Below, piece by piece: positions 8,627-16,172 of a stretch of 48,043 nucleotides of DNA. Source of the DNA: Promicromonospora citrea (GTDB lineage Bacteria > Actinomycetota > Actinomycetes > Actinomycetales > Cellulomonadaceae); assembly GCF_013004695.1 (NCBI RefSeq), contig NZ_JABEMG010000020.1, positions 1-48,043 on the forward strand, given 5' to 3'. Under the pieces are notes generated by a model that ran no database searches, had not been told where the DNA came from, and saw only the letters and a program-made list of their open reading frames with translations. Both the position numbers and the translations under genes were made by a program. The stretch's first letter is position 1; each line of letters starts with the position of its first letter.

Positions 8627-9270
8627 CACGCGCCGGGCACCTTGCTCGCGCCGGGGTAGAGCTCGGCGGCCGGCTCCGTGTAGTGGAGCCCGACGAACCG
8701 GTCGCCCTCGAACCGGAGGGACGTCAGGGAGGCCAGGTTGCACTGGCGGTCGCGCGGGTCGTGCCAGAGCGTGCCGCCCTCGAACGCGCGCCGGGTGAGC
8801 CAGACGGGGAGCTGGTGGCTGACCAGCACGATCTCGTGCCCCTCGGCGGCTCGGCGTGCGTCGTCGACCGCCTCGCGCATGCGCTCGACCTGGGCGCGGT
8901 ACGGCTCGCCCCACGACGGGCGGAACGGGTTCCACAGGTGCGGCCAGTGGCGCGGGTCGCGCAGGGCGCCCCCGCCGCCCGCGACCCGCAGGCCCTCGAA
9001 GCGGTTGCCCGCCTCGATGATGCGGTCGTCGGTGGCCAGCTCGAGGCCGAAGCCCTCGGCCACCGGCGCGGCGGTCTCCTGCGCGCGCTGCAGCGGGGAG
9101 GCGACCACGCGGACGACGTCGCGCCCCGTGCTCGTCAGGTGCTCGGCGACGAGCTTCGCCATCGCCTGGCCGCGGTCGGAGAGTCGGTAGCCGGGCAGGC
9201 GCCCGTACAGGATTCCGTCGGGGTTGTGCACCTCGCCATGGCGCAGCAGGTGGACCGTGGTGGAGACCAT
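8626..9270 (-). CDS. Histidine phosphatase (phosphoglycerate mutase-like) family protein
   Basis: A 214-residue protein with the histidine phosphatase signature LLRHGEVHNP near the N-terminus (His at about 10) and the second catalytic His in VLVSHQLP. The family includes GpmB-like mutases and assorted phosphatases; substrate cannot be told from sequence. It is the first gene of the cytochrome c maturation operon, an arrangement I recall in mycobacteria (the Rv0525-Rv0529 order). The ATG at 9270 lacks a clear ribosome binding site; a GAGACT hexamer seven bases upstream (plus strand 9278-9283) could be the -10 of a leaderless operon promoter. Confidence 0.85.
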   Translation of the reverse strand: MVSTTVHLLRHGEVHNPDGILYGRLPGYRLSDRGQAMAKLVAEHLTSTGRDVVRVVASPLQRAQETAAPVAEGFGLELATDDRIIEAGNRFEGLRVAGGGGALRDPRHWPHLWNPFRPSWGEPYRAQVERMREAVDDARRAAEGHEIVLVSHQLPVWLTRRAFEGGTLWHDPRDRQCNLASLTSLRFEGDRFVGLHYTEPAAELYPGASKVPGA

Positions 9271-9331
9271 GGCGCCCAGTCTCGCACCCTGGGCCGGGTG
9301 CCCGTGAACTCGGGCGCGTGTGGAGTTGGCC

Positions 9332-9844
9332 TCAGTCGCAGTGCGCGGCGAGCCCCTCCTGCGTGCCGCCCGCCTCCCGGGCGGACGCCGCGACCTTCGC
9401 CATGGCGCGGCCGAGCGCGAGGAACTCGTCGGGCTCGAGGGCCTCGACCAGGATGCGCCGCACCGCGGCGACGTGGCCGGGTGCCGCCGCCACGAGGGCC
9501 GTGTACCCCGCGTCGGTCATGCTGCAGTTGACGCCGCGCCGGTCCCCCTCGGCCGCGCAGCGCTCGACGAGCCCGCGCGCCTCCATGCGGGCGACCGTGT
9601 GCGTGAGGCGGCTGCGGGACAGGACGAGCCCGTCGGCGAGCGCCGACATCCGCATGGTGCGGCCGGGCGCCTCGGAGAGCTGGACGAGCAGGCTGTACTC
9701 GCCGAGCGAGAGGGGAAGGGTACGGTCGTGCACGGCGCCGAGCGCCTCGACGAAGCGGGCGCTGCCCTCCAGGTAGTGCCGCCAGGCGCCCTGCTGCTCC
9801 TCGGTGAGCCAGACGTCGCCTTCCTCGACCGTCTCCACCGCCAT
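9332..9844 (-). CDS. MarR-family transcriptional regulator
   Basis: A 170-residue winged-helix protein: the recognition region LSRSRLTHTVARMEARGLV and the wing CAAEGDRRGVNCSMTDAG are characteristic of MarR. It is divergently transcribed from the YceI gene, with an inverted repeat TAGTTGA-N4-TCAACTA between them, so it probably represses both itself and yceI, with release on binding a small ligand or on oxidation. There is one cysteine in the wing (CAAEGD), one (NCSMT) after it and one near the C-terminus; whether they sense oxidants is unknown. Confidence 0.88.
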   Translation of the reverse strand: MAVETVEEGDVWLTEEQQGAWRHYLEGSARFVEALGAVHDRTLPLSLGEYSLLVQLSEAPGRTMRMSALADGLVLSRSRLTHTVARMEARGLVERCAAEGDRRGVNCSMTDAGYTALVAAAPGHVAAVRRILVEALEPDEFLALGRAMAKVAASAREAGGTQEGLAAHCD

Positions 9845-9899
9845 GTCACCACCGCTTCCGTCCGATCGTGCCGCTGGGACCGCCCCCTAGGAATACGTT

Positions 9900-9910
9900 A
9901 CGGGACCCGT
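9900..9910. promoter_or_regulatory. Second small dyad in the MarR/yceI promoter region
   Basis: ACGGGACCCGT is an 11-bp dyad about 20 bp from the main operator on the MarR side. It could be part of the MarR promoter or a second regulator site; the evidence is symmetry and position only. Confidence 0.3.
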
Positions 9911-9931
9911 TATGTTGGATGTCGTCGTAGG

Positions 9932-9949
9932 TAGTTGATCCCTCAACTA
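9932..9949. promoter_or_regulatory. MarR-type operator between marR-like gene and yceI
   Basis: TAGTTGATCCCTCAACTA is a perfect 7-bp inverted repeat with a 4-bp spacer, in the 143-bp gap between the divergent genes. TTGA/TCAA half-sites are common for MarR regulators. This is the only strong dyad of that type in the gap, so I assign it to the adjacent regulator. Confidence 0.7.
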
Positions 9950-9987
9950 TCCGCCCAAACCGCCACATCACCAAGGAGTTCTCCCTC

Positions 9988-10542
9988 ATGGCCACCCCGC
10001 TCCCCGCCGGCCTCACCGCAGGCGTGTACGAGATCGACCCCTCCCACACCGCTGCCTCGTTCTCCGTCCGCCACGCCGGTATCGCCAAGGTGCGCGGCAG
10101 CATCGCGGTCACCTCCGGCACCATCACGGTCGGCGAGGACCTGGAGTCGTCGAGCGTCACCGCCGAGCTGGACGCGGCCTCGGTCAGCACGGGTGACGCC
10201 GGCCGCGACGGCCACCTGAAGAGCGCCGACTTCTGGCACGCCGACGAGAAGCCGACCTGGACCTTCACGTCCACGGGAATCCGCGCCGACGGCGACGACT
10301 ACCTCATCTCCGGCGACCTCACGATCAACGGCATCACCAAGGGCGTGGAGCTGGAGACCGAGTTCACCGGCACCGCGAAGGACCCGTTCGGCAACAACCG
10401 GGCGGGCTTCGAGGCCAAGCTCGAGATCAACCGCAAGGACTTCGGCCTGACCTGGAACGCCACGCTGGAGACCGGCGGCTTCCTGGTGGGCGACAAGGTC
10501 AAGATCGAGCTCGACGTCAGCGCCATCGCCAAGGAGGCCTGA
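9988..10542 (+). CDS. YceI family lipid/isoprenoid-binding protein
   Basis: A 184-residue YceI-domain protein of normal length: YEIDPSHTAASFSVRHAGIAKVRGS near the N-terminus, then SADFWHADEKP, DLTINGITKGVELE and the closing beta-strands. YceI proteins form a lipocalin-like barrel that binds polyisoprenoid chains. No signal peptide is visible, so this one is likely cytoplasmic, as in many actinomycetes. A strong AAGGAG ribosome binding site precedes the ATG. The MarR operator upstream indicates inducible expression. A bidirectional terminator separates it from rex. Confidence 0.92.
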   Translation: MATPLPAGLTAGVYEIDPSHTAASFSVRHAGIAKVRGSIAVTSGTITVGEDLESSSVTAELDAASVSTGDAGRDGHLKSADFWHADEKPTWTFTSTGIRADGDDYLISGDLTINGITKGVELETEFTGTAKDPFGNNRAGFEAKLEINRKDFGLTWNATLETGGFLVGDKVKIELDVSAIAKEA

Positions 10543-10557
10543 GCCTCGCTCCGCGGT

Positions 10558-10590
10558 GGGCCCCGGGCGACCGTCGGTCACCCGGGGCCC
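10558..10590. terminator. Bidirectional terminator between yceI and rex
   Basis: GGGCCCCGGG (10558-10567) pairs with CCCGGGGCCC (10581-10590), and an inner GACC/GGTC pair extends the stem. It lies between convergent genes; there is no strong T-run, which is normal for this GC-rich group. Confidence 0.7.
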
Positions 10591-10598
10591 GTCCGCGT

Positions 10599-11246
10599 CT
10601 AGAGCGCCGCGGCGCGCGTGGCCGCGTGGAAGGCCAGGATCTGCAGCTCGCCGGCGACGTCGACCGAGCGCACCACGACGTCGTCCGGCACCTGGAGCGC
10701 CACCGGCGCGAAGTTGAGGACCTCCCGGACACCGGCGCCCACCACGGCGTCCGCCACGTCCTGCGCGCCGTGCGCGGGCAGGGCGAGCACCACCATCGTG
10801 ACGCGCTCGCGCCGCAGCACCTCCGCGAGGTCGCGCACGTGCTCGACGGTCACGCCGGCGACGCGGGTGTCCACCACCTCGGGCGACGCGTCGAGCAGCG
10901 CCACCACCTGGAAGCCGCGCGTCGCGTATCCCGAGTAGTTCGCCAGGGCGTGCCCGAGGTTGCCGATGCCGACGATGGCGAGGCGGTGCTCGGTCTCCAG
11001 CCCCAGGGCGACGGTGATGTACGAGGCGAGCGACTCGACGTCGTACCCGACGCCGCGCGTGCCGAACGAGCCCAGGTAGGACAGGTCCTTGCGCAGCTGC
11101 GCCGAGCTGACGCCCGACCGCTCGGCGAGCTCCGTCGAGGAGGTGAGGTCCACCCCCTCCGCCGCGAGGTCGCGCAGGGCCCGCAGGTAATAGGGCAGCC
11201 GCCCCACCGTCGCCGCGGGAACCGTCCCGTCACTCAGCTCGACCAC
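10599..11246 (-). CDS. rex: Redox-sensing transcriptional repressor Rex
   Basis: A 215-residue Rex: N-terminal winged helix (LPYYLRALRDLAAEG, SSAQLRKDLSYLGSFGTRG), Rossmann domain with IVGIGNLGHAL for NAD(H) binding, and a C-terminal swapped helix region ending ELQILAFHAAT. Rex represses respiratory and fermentative genes when NADH/NAD+ is low and leaves DNA when NADH rises. I choose the GTG at 11246 because GGGGAG lies six bases upstream; an in-frame GTG at 11291 would add 15 residues. The gene is adjacent to a glutaredoxin-like gene and near cytochrome c maturation genes, consistent with a respiratory role. Confidence 0.92.
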   Translation of the reverse strand: MVELSDGTVPAATVGRLPYYLRALRDLAAEGVDLTSSTELAERSGVSSAQLRKDLSYLGSFGTRGVGYDVESLASYITVALGLETEHRLAIVGIGNLGHALANYSGYATRGFQVVALLDASPEVVDTRVAGVTVEHVRDLAEVLRRERVTMVVLALPAHGAQDVADAVVGAGVREVLNFAPVALQVPDDVVVRSVDVAGELQILAFHAATRAAAL

Positions 11247-11306
11247 GTGCTGCTCCCCTCCCCCCGACCACTCCGTCGCGGGCGTACGCACACACTGCCG
11301 GGACGA

Positions 11307-11555
11307 TCATGCCAGGAGCCGGGCCAGCCGCGCACCGTCCACGCGCCAGAAGCCCTGCTGGACGCCGTCCACCTCGACCACCGGGACGTACTCCCCGTAC
11401 CGGTCGCGCAGACCGGGCTCGCTGTCGATGTCGACCTCCTGCCACGCCTGGTCCGCCTCCTCGCAGACCCGCGCGACGACGGCACGCGCGTCCTCGCAGA
11501 GATGGCACGCCTCGCGCGTGTACAGGACGACCCGGGGTCCGGCAGCTTCGGTCAC
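11307..11555 (-). CDS. Glutaredoxin family protein (CHLC)
   Basis: An 82-residue glutaredoxin-like protein with redox motif CHLC (Cys17, Cys20), a cis-proline in YVPVVEVDG and a truncated C-terminus, matching the DUF836/glutaredoxin-2-like actinobacterial group that sits upstream of rex. It may be a thiol oxidoreductase using mycothiol or another reductant; substrate unknown. Its start overlaps the stop of the upstream Pr6Pr-like gene by four bases (ATGA), so they are co-translated. Confidence 0.85.
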   Translation of the reverse strand: MTEAAGPRVVLYTREACHLCEDARAVVARVCEEADQAWQEVDIDSEPGLRDRYGEYVPVVEVDGVQQGFWRVDGARLARLLA

Positions 11556-12250
11556 GCCCCCGAGGTTACGTCACGCCGCAGGCCGTCCCGGTCGGCCCGG
11601 TCCGCGGCCGGGAGCCGGCCGTCCGCGACGCGCACGCCCCACGCCAGCGCCAGGAAGACGACGGCGACGAGTGCCGCGTTCGTCAGCGCCCGCCCGTACC
11701 CGAGCTCGGTCACGTCGAGGAACGGGTACGGGTACCAGCCGGTGACGGCGCCCCGGGTGAAGGTGTACGCGAGCCACGCGACCGGGTAGGCGACCGACCA
11801 CCAGACCGTCCGCCCGCCCACCCGGGGTCGCGGCCCGGCCAGCAGCCACACCACGACCGCGCCGACGGGCGCCACGACGTGCAGCAGCGTGTTGGCGACC
11901 AGACCGGCGCCGGCCAGCGGCGTGAGCCCCCGCAGCACCGTGTTGTAGACGATCCCCGTCACCGCGATGCACAGCAGCGCGTCGAGCCGCAGCACGCGGA
12001 ACACGGCGCCGTCGCACCACGGGTCGGCGGCGAGCGCCAGGGAGACACCGGCCACGAGCAGGTTGGACTGGATCGTGAAGTAGCTGAACAGGCGCACCAG
12101 CCGTTCGGCGTGCGTGGGAGCGAGCCCGGGGCCGTCGGTGACGGCCACGGCGAGCTCCATGGCGACGCCGGTCAGCGCCGCCAGACCGACGAGGAGGTGC
12201 ATGGCCCGCACGAGGGCTGCCCGCTGCCCGGGCCCGGTCCGGAACGTCAC
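11552..12250 (-). CDS. Pr6Pr family membrane protein
   Basis: A 232-residue protein with six or more predicted transmembrane helices and the motif FSYFTIQSNLLVA (about 55-67), plus NTLLHVVAP and the WYPYPFLDV region, which are characteristic of the Pr6Pr/FAR-17a-AIG1-like membrane family. The family includes eukaryotic proteins acting on fatty-acid esters, but the bacterial function is unknown. Start is GTG 12250; the TAGACA six bases before it may be a weak -10 of a leaderless transcript. It overlaps the glutaredoxin-like gene. Confidence 0.75.
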   Translation of the reverse strand: MTFRTGPGQRAALVRAMHLLVGLAALTGVAMELAVAVTDGPGLAPTHAERLVRLFSYFTIQSNLLVAGVSLALAADPWCDGAVFRVLRLDALLCIAVTGIVYNTVLRGLTPLAGAGLVANTLLHVVAPVGAVVVWLLAGPRPRVGGRTVWWSVAYPVAWLAYTFTRGAVTGWYPYPFLDVTELGYGRALTNAALVAVVFLALAWGVRVADGRLPAADRADRDGLRRDVTSGA

Positions 12251-12315
12251 GACCCGTGTCTACCAGCGGTTCCACGGGGCCGCCCGGCGAGACCGTGCGG
12301 TGCCGTGCGCGCGGA

Positions 12316-12321
12316 TAGAGT
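12316..12321 (+). promoter_or_regulatory. Putative -10 box, leaderless HAD gene
   Basis: TAGAGT is followed by seven bases and the ATG at 12329, with no ribosome binding site in between. Confidence 0.5.
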
Positions 12322-12328
12322 GGCCCCC

Positions 12329-13123
12329 ATGCCGTCGACGCACCCCTCGTCCGCCACCGCGGCGTTCTTCGACGTCGACAACACGATCATCCGCGGTGCG
12401 AGCGCCTTCCACATCGCCAAGTCCGCGTACCAGCGCAAGTTCTTCGGCACCCGGGACATCCTGAAGTTCGCCCTCGTGCAGGCCCGGTACCTGCTGTGGG
12501 GCGAGAACAGGGAGGAGATCGACCAGGTGCGCGACCGCGCCCTGTCGCTCATCGCGGGCCGCAGCGTCGCGGAGATCGCCACCCTCGGCGAGGAGGTGTG
12601 GGACGCCGTGCTGTCGCTGCGCATCTATCCGGGCACGCGGCGGCTGCTCGACGAGCACATCGCGGCGGGCCACCAGGTGTGGCTGATCACCGCGACCCCG
12701 GTCGAGATCGCGCAGCTCATCGCGCGCCGCCTGGGCGCGACGGGGGCGCTCGGCACGGTCGCCGAGCACAAGGACGGCTTCTACACCGGGCGGCTGCGGG
12801 GCGACCTCATGCACGGCCAGGCCAAGGCCGACGCGATCGTCGAGCTGGCCGAGGCCCAGGGGCTCGACCTCGAGGACAGCTACGCGTACGGCGACTCGCT
12901 CAACGACCTGCCGATGATGCGGGTGGTGGGCCACCCCTGCCCGATCAACCCCGACCTGCGGCTGCGACGGCACGCCCAGGAGGTGGGCTGGCCGATCCGC
13001 GAGTTCCGGGGCCGGTCCCAGCGCGCAGCGGGCCGCGGCGTCCGGACGGCGTCGTGGGCCGGGGCGGCCTGGGTGCTGGGCCTGGTCCTGCGCGCCGCCC
13101 GCCGCCGCCTGCGCGGGGGCTGA
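12329..13123 (+). CDS. HAD-IB family phosphatase (SerB-like)
   Basis: A 264-residue haloacid-dehalogenase phosphatase. Motif I FFDVDNTII (nucleophile Asp and general acid Asp) is at residues 13-21, motif II is LITATP, and motif III/IV is the late YAYGDSLNDLPMM. This arrangement matches the HAD-IB subfamily containing SerB and the CicA-like hydrolases; substrate is not decidable. A C-terminal helix rich in Ala, Trp and Arg could associate with the membrane. The ATG follows a TAGAGT -10 box by seven bases. Directly downstream begins a 41-bp-period repeat array. Confidence 0.87.
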   Translation: MPSTHPSSATAAFFDVDNTIIRGASAFHIAKSAYQRKFFGTRDILKFALVQARYLLWGENREEIDQVRDRALSLIAGRSVAEIATLGEEVWDAVLSLRIYPGTRRLLDEHIAAGHQVWLITATPVEIAQLIARRLGATGALGTVAEHKDGFYTGRLRGDLMHGQAKADAIVELAEAQGLDLEDSYAYGDSLNDLPMMRVVGHPCPINPDLRLRRHAQEVGWPIREFRGRSQRAAGRGVRTASWAGAAWVLGLVLRAARRRLRGG

Positions 13124-13139
13124 CCGCCGCGCAGCCCGC

Positions 13140-13283
13140 CGACTGCAGGCTGTGCGCCGGCTGGGGCCTGTCCCCGCTGTCGAGTGCAGAGTGTGCGCCG
13201 GTTCGAGCCCGCTCCGGCCGTCGAGTGCAGAGTGTGCGCCGGCTTGGACCCGCCGACGCGTCACGAACTCTGCACTCAACGGG
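13140..13283. repeat. 41-bp-period repeat array A ending in an inverted copy
   Basis: Unit starts are at 13140 (degenerate), 13181 and 13222, exactly 41 bp apart; the well-conserved part is CGAGTGCAGAGTGTGCGCCGG. The array ends with ACTCTGCACTC at 13267-13277, the inverse of the unit's first 11 bases after C, so the last unit can fold back. Array B (13398-13500) has the same ending block, CCGCCGACGCGTCACGAA, 217 bp farther on. This and array B fill most of the 490-bp gap between the HAD gene and the bS22 gene; I see no gene in the remainder. Confidence 0.8.
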
Positions 13284-13397
13284 GCGATGCCGGTGTGACG
13301 GGCGGTGGCGGGCGAGCGGTCCGGGCCCTGGCTCGGTGCCGCGCGCCACCGCCGCCGCTTCCTCGGCAGCTGACCCGCCCGCCGGCACCCCGGCCGT

Positions 13398-13500
13398 CGA
13401 GTGCAGAGTGTGCGCCGGCTCGGGCCCGCCCCGGCCGTCGAGCGCAGAGTTTGGTCCGGCTGGAGCCCGCCGACGCGTCACGAACTCTGCACTCGACGGG
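13398..13500. repeat. 41-bp-period repeat array B ending in an inverted copy
   Basis: Unit starts are at 13398 and 13439 (the latter diverged as CGAGCGCAGAGT), then the same terminal block as array A and an inverted ACTCTGCACTCG at 13484-13495. It looks like a second copy of the whole two-unit-plus-inverse structure. Confidence 0.8.
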
Positions 13501-13558
13501 GGGCGACAGCCGTCCGCGGCGACCGCCGCCCCGGGCGGACCGTGTTCGGGGACGACGA

Positions 13559-13586
13559 AGGCCCGATCCCTCAGGGGACCGGGCCT
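13559..13586 (-). terminator. Terminator of the bS22 gene
   Basis: Read on the minus strand, AGGCCCGGTCCCC-TGA-GGGATCGGGCCTT forms a stem with one mismatch and ends in CTT, beginning 28 bp beyond the bS22 stop. This is a standard GC-rich intrinsic terminator for this group. Confidence 0.75.
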
Positions 13587-13614
13587 GCTCGTCACGCGCC
13601 CGACGGCGCGTGCG

Positions 13615-13713
13615 TCACTTCTTGTTGCGGCGCTGGTGGCGGGTCTTGCGAAGCAGCTTGCGGTGCTTCTTCTTGGCCATACGCTTGCGGCGCTTCTTGA
13701 TGACGGAGCCCAT
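13615..13713 (-). CDS. Small ribosomal subunit protein bS22 (AURKAIP1/COX24-domain peptide)
   Basis: A 32-residue, extremely basic peptide starting [19 protein letters not shown] and ending QRRNKK. It matches the actinobacterial peptide formerly annotated as an AURKAIP1/COX24-domain protein and later seen in mycobacterial ribosome structures as bS22, located in the small subunit near the decoding region. The ATG at 13713 has GAGGA five to six bases upstream. It stands alone, with its own terminator downstream. It is too short for routine gene-length cut-offs and is easily missed. Confidence 0.9.
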   Translation of the reverse strand: MGSVIKKRRKRMAKKKHRKLLRKTRHQRRNKK

Positions 13714-13904
13714 ACGTCCTCACAATGTTCGATCGGTCGGCGGCGGCCCGACGACGGGCCGCTCGGCGAAGTGGTCCACGGTTGGTCCGGGACAGTGACG
13801 CCTGGATGACGATGCCGACCAACACGGAAAGTAGTCCGCCCCTAGGTTACCTGCTTCACCGCGCGGCCCGTAATCGGCGCCGTGTGACGTCGCGCGCCCC
13901 GGGG

Positions 13905-14573
13905 TCAGGGCCGCGCCGCGAACCGCTCCAGCAGCTCGGCGTGCCCCGAGCAGATGAGGAGGTCGTTGGCGGAGATGCGCGTCTCCGGCGTCGCGTACAC
14001 GAAGTCCGCGCCCGGTGACTTCACGCCGATCACGGTGACGCCGTAGCGCTTGCGGATGTTCGACTGGCCGAGCGTGAACCCCTGCGCCTCCTTCGGCGGA
14101 CGCATCTTCACGATGGTGAACCCGTCCTCGACCTCGATGTAGTCGAGCAGCTTGCCGCTGACCAGGTGCGCCACACGCTTGCCCGCGTCGGCCTCGGGGA
14201 AGACGACGTGGTGCGCACCGATGCGCGTCAGGATGCGCCCGTGCTCCGCCGAGATGGCCTTGGCCCAGATCTGCGGCGTACCCATGTCGACGAGGTTGCC
14301 CGTGATGAGCACCGACGCCTCGAGCGACGAGCCGACGCCGACCACGGCGACGCCGAAGTCGCGCCCGCCGAGCTGCTCGAGGGCCTCCGGGTTGGACGCG
14401 TCGGCCTCCACGAGCGGCAGGCGGCCGGACCACTGCGCCACCAGGTTCGGGTCCTGCTCGACAGCGAGCACGTCCTGCCCCAGCCGGTCCAGGGTCGCCG
14501 CGATCGCCGACCCGAACCGGCCCAGGCCGATCACCAGCACACCCGCGTCGCGGTCGGGCTTCTTCTCCGCCAC
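13905..14573 (-). CDS. TrkA/KtrA-type potassium channel regulatory (RCK) protein
   Basis: A 222-residue protein with an N-terminal RCK_N Rossmann domain (VLVIGLGRFGSAIA at about 12-25, then acidic EQD at the end of strand 2 for nucleotide binding) and a C-terminal RCK_C domain (YGVTVIGVKSPGADFVYATPETRI). It gates the TrkH/KtrB partner encoded immediately upstream. RCK_C domains of this type are known c-di-AMP receptors in other Gram-positives, which is relevant because disA is in this window. Start is GTG 14573 with GAGAGGGAG just upstream; 27 bp separate it from the trkH stop. Confidence 0.9.
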   Translation of the reverse strand: MAEKKPDRDAGVLVIGLGRFGSAIAATLDRLGQDVLAVEQDPNLVAQWSGRLPLVEADASNPEALEQLGGRDFGVAVVGVGSSLEASVLITGNLVDMGTPQIWAKAISAEHGRILTRIGAHHVVFPEADAGKRVAHLVSGKLLDYIEVEDGFTIVKMRPPKEAQGFTLGQSNIRKRYGVTVIGVKSPGADFVYATPETRISANDLLICSGHAELLERFAARP

Positions 14574-14600
14574 GGTCTCCCTCTCTGCCTACCGGTCAGG

Positions 14601-15998
14601 TCACCCGATGATCGGGCGTTCCTCGGGGAAGCGTACGATGCGTCGCCGGTCGCGGAGCGCCAGCACCGCCACGACCGTCACGGCGCCGGTGCGGCCCACG
14701 AACATGAGGAGCGCGAGGATGTACTTGCCCGCGTCGGGCAGGTCCTGCGTGATGCCGGTCGTCAGGCCGACGGTCGCGAACGCCGACAGCACCTCGAACA
14801 GCACCTGCGACAGCCCCAGGTGGGTGACCTGCAGCAGCGCCACGCACGAGACGAGCACGATGCTCGCGCCCGTGAACACCACGGCGATCGACAGCCGCAG
14901 CACGTCGCGCGGGATGCGCCGGCCGAACGCCTCGATGTCCCGGTCGCCACGCGCCTCCGCGACGATCGCGAGCAGCATGACGGCGAGCGTCGTCACCTTG
15001 ATGCCGCCCGCCGTCGACGCCGAGCCGCCGCCGACGAACATCAGCGCGTCCTGGATGAGCCAGCTCGACTCGTGCATCGCGCCGATGTCGACGGTGCTGA
15101 ACCCGCCGGAGCGCGGCATGACCCCCGCGAACAGCGACGCCAGCACCTTGTCCCCGAGACCCAGCGGGCCGAACGTCCGCGGGTTCGACCACTCCAGCAC
15201 GAGCAGCAGCAGCGCGCCGACGACGAGCAGCACGACGCTGGTCACGATCGTCAGCTTGCTGTGCAGCGACAGCTTCTTGGTCCACCCGCGCCAGCGCTGT
15301 CCGGGACGCGGCCACGCGCGCTGGATGTTCAGGATCACGGGGAAGCCGAGCGCGCCCACGAACACGCCGAGCACGAGCGGCAGCACGAGCGTCCAGTCGC
15401 CGACGTGCGGCGTGAGGCCCTCGACCGTGGGCACGAACCCGGCGTTGTTGAACGCCGAGATGCCGTAGAACAGGGCGTGCCACGCCGCGGTGCCCACGTT
15501 GTTCTCGATGACGACGAAGCGCGGGAACAGCAGGAGCGCGATCGACAGCTCGAGCGTGGTGGCCGTGATGATGATGACCCGGACGAGCGAGCCGACGTCG
15601 CCCAGCCTGCTGGTCTTCGTCTCCGACGCCGTGAGCAGCTTCTGCGTCAGGCCGATCTTGCGGGAGACGATCATGCCGAGCAGGGAGGCGACGGTCATGA
15701 TGCCGAACCCGCCGACCTTGATGCCCGCGAGGATGACGACCTGGCCCCACGCGGACCAGTACGTCGCCGTGTCCTGCACGACCAGGCCGGTGACGCACAC
15801 GGCCGACACCGCGGTGAACAGCGCGTCCACGAGGCTCGCGCCCCGGCCGTCCGCCGTCGCGAACGGCGTGAGCAGCAGGGCGGCGAACAGCACGATCACG
15901 CACGCGAAGACGGTGACCGCGAGGCGGGCCGGGGCGCGGAACGCGAGATCGTCGACCAGCTCCCGGAGACCGAACAGCCTGTGCCGCAAGACCGGCAT
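14601..15998 (-). CDS. TrkH/KtrB family potassium uptake permease
   Basis: A 465-residue TrkH-type membrane protein with four M1-P-M2 repeats; the selectivity-filter loops can be seen as SAVCVTGL, SAFNNAGF, RSGGFSTVD and SAFATVGLTTG. It conducts K+ in a regulated manner together with the RCK protein encoded downstream. The ATG at 15998 has GGAGGGAG eight bases upstream; the frame open far upstream of this is a shadow of the divergent deacetylase gene. Three 14-bp repeats sit directly upstream. Confidence 0.92.
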   Translation of the reverse strand: MPVLRHRLFGLRELVDDLAFRAPARLAVTVFACVIVLFAALLLTPFATADGRGASLVDALFTAVSAVCVTGLVVQDTATYWSAWGQVVILAGIKVGGFGIMTVASLLGMIVSRKIGLTQKLLTASETKTSRLGDVGSLVRVIIITATTLELSIALLLFPRFVVIENNVGTAAWHALFYGISAFNNAGFVPTVEGLTPHVGDWTLVLPLVLGVFVGALGFPVILNIQRAWPRPGQRWRGWTKKLSLHSKLTIVTSVVLLVVGALLLLVLEWSNPRTFGPLGLGDKVLASLFAGVMPRSGGFSTVDIGAMHESSWLIQDALMFVGGGSASTAGGIKVTTLAVMLLAIVAEARGDRDIEAFGRRIPRDVLRLSIAVVFTGASIVLVSCVALLQVTHLGLSQVLFEVLSAFATVGLTTGITQDLPDAGKYILALLMFVGRTGAVTVVAVLALRDRRRIVRFPEERPIIG

Positions 15999-16012
15999 CC
16001 GTCCCGCTCCCT

Positions 16013-16055
16013 CCGTACTGTGTCCGCCGTACCGTGTCCGCCCGTACCGTGTCCG
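16013..16055. repeat. Three tandem 14-bp repeats upstream of trkH-like gene
   Basis: CCGTACTGTGTCCG (16013), CCGTACCGTGTCCG (16027) and CCGTACCGTGTCCG (16042) are spaced 14 and 15 bp apart, about 15-57 bp upstream of the trkH-like start. They may be iterated protein-binding sites in the leader or promoter. Confidence 0.6.
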
Positions 16056-16060
16056 CACAG

Positions 16061-16087
16061 CGGTCGCGGTGCACGCCACCGCGACCG
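16061..16087. promoter_or_regulatory. 10-bp perfect stem-loop in the trkH/deacetylase divergent region
   Basis: CGGTCGCGGT pairs with ACCGCGACCG around a 7-base loop. It lies next to the 14-bp repeats, in the probable leader of the trkH-like gene. Function unknown; attenuator or operator are both possible. Confidence 0.45.
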
Positions 16088-16160
16088 CCCTACTCTGCCA
16101 CGCCACGGGCCGGACCGGCCGCCGCTGCGGACGCGTCGGCCCGTCCGTACGCCGTTCCGT

Positions 16161-16166
16161 TACCGT
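16161..16166 (+). promoter_or_regulatory. Putative -10 box, leaderless deacetylase gene
   Basis: TACCGT is followed by six bases and the GTG start at 16173. Confidence 0.45.
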
Positions 16167-16172
16167 GGGCGG

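Noticed and set aside
13140-13500. 41-bp arrays considered as CRISPR
   Set aside because: The second half of each unit is also partly conserved, only two or three units exist, and each array ends in an inverted copy.
15999-16172. c-di-AMP riboswitch upstream of the trkH-like gene
   Set aside because: The short leader shows tandem 14-bp repeats and one hairpin, but I cannot recognise the conserved ydaO-type core.
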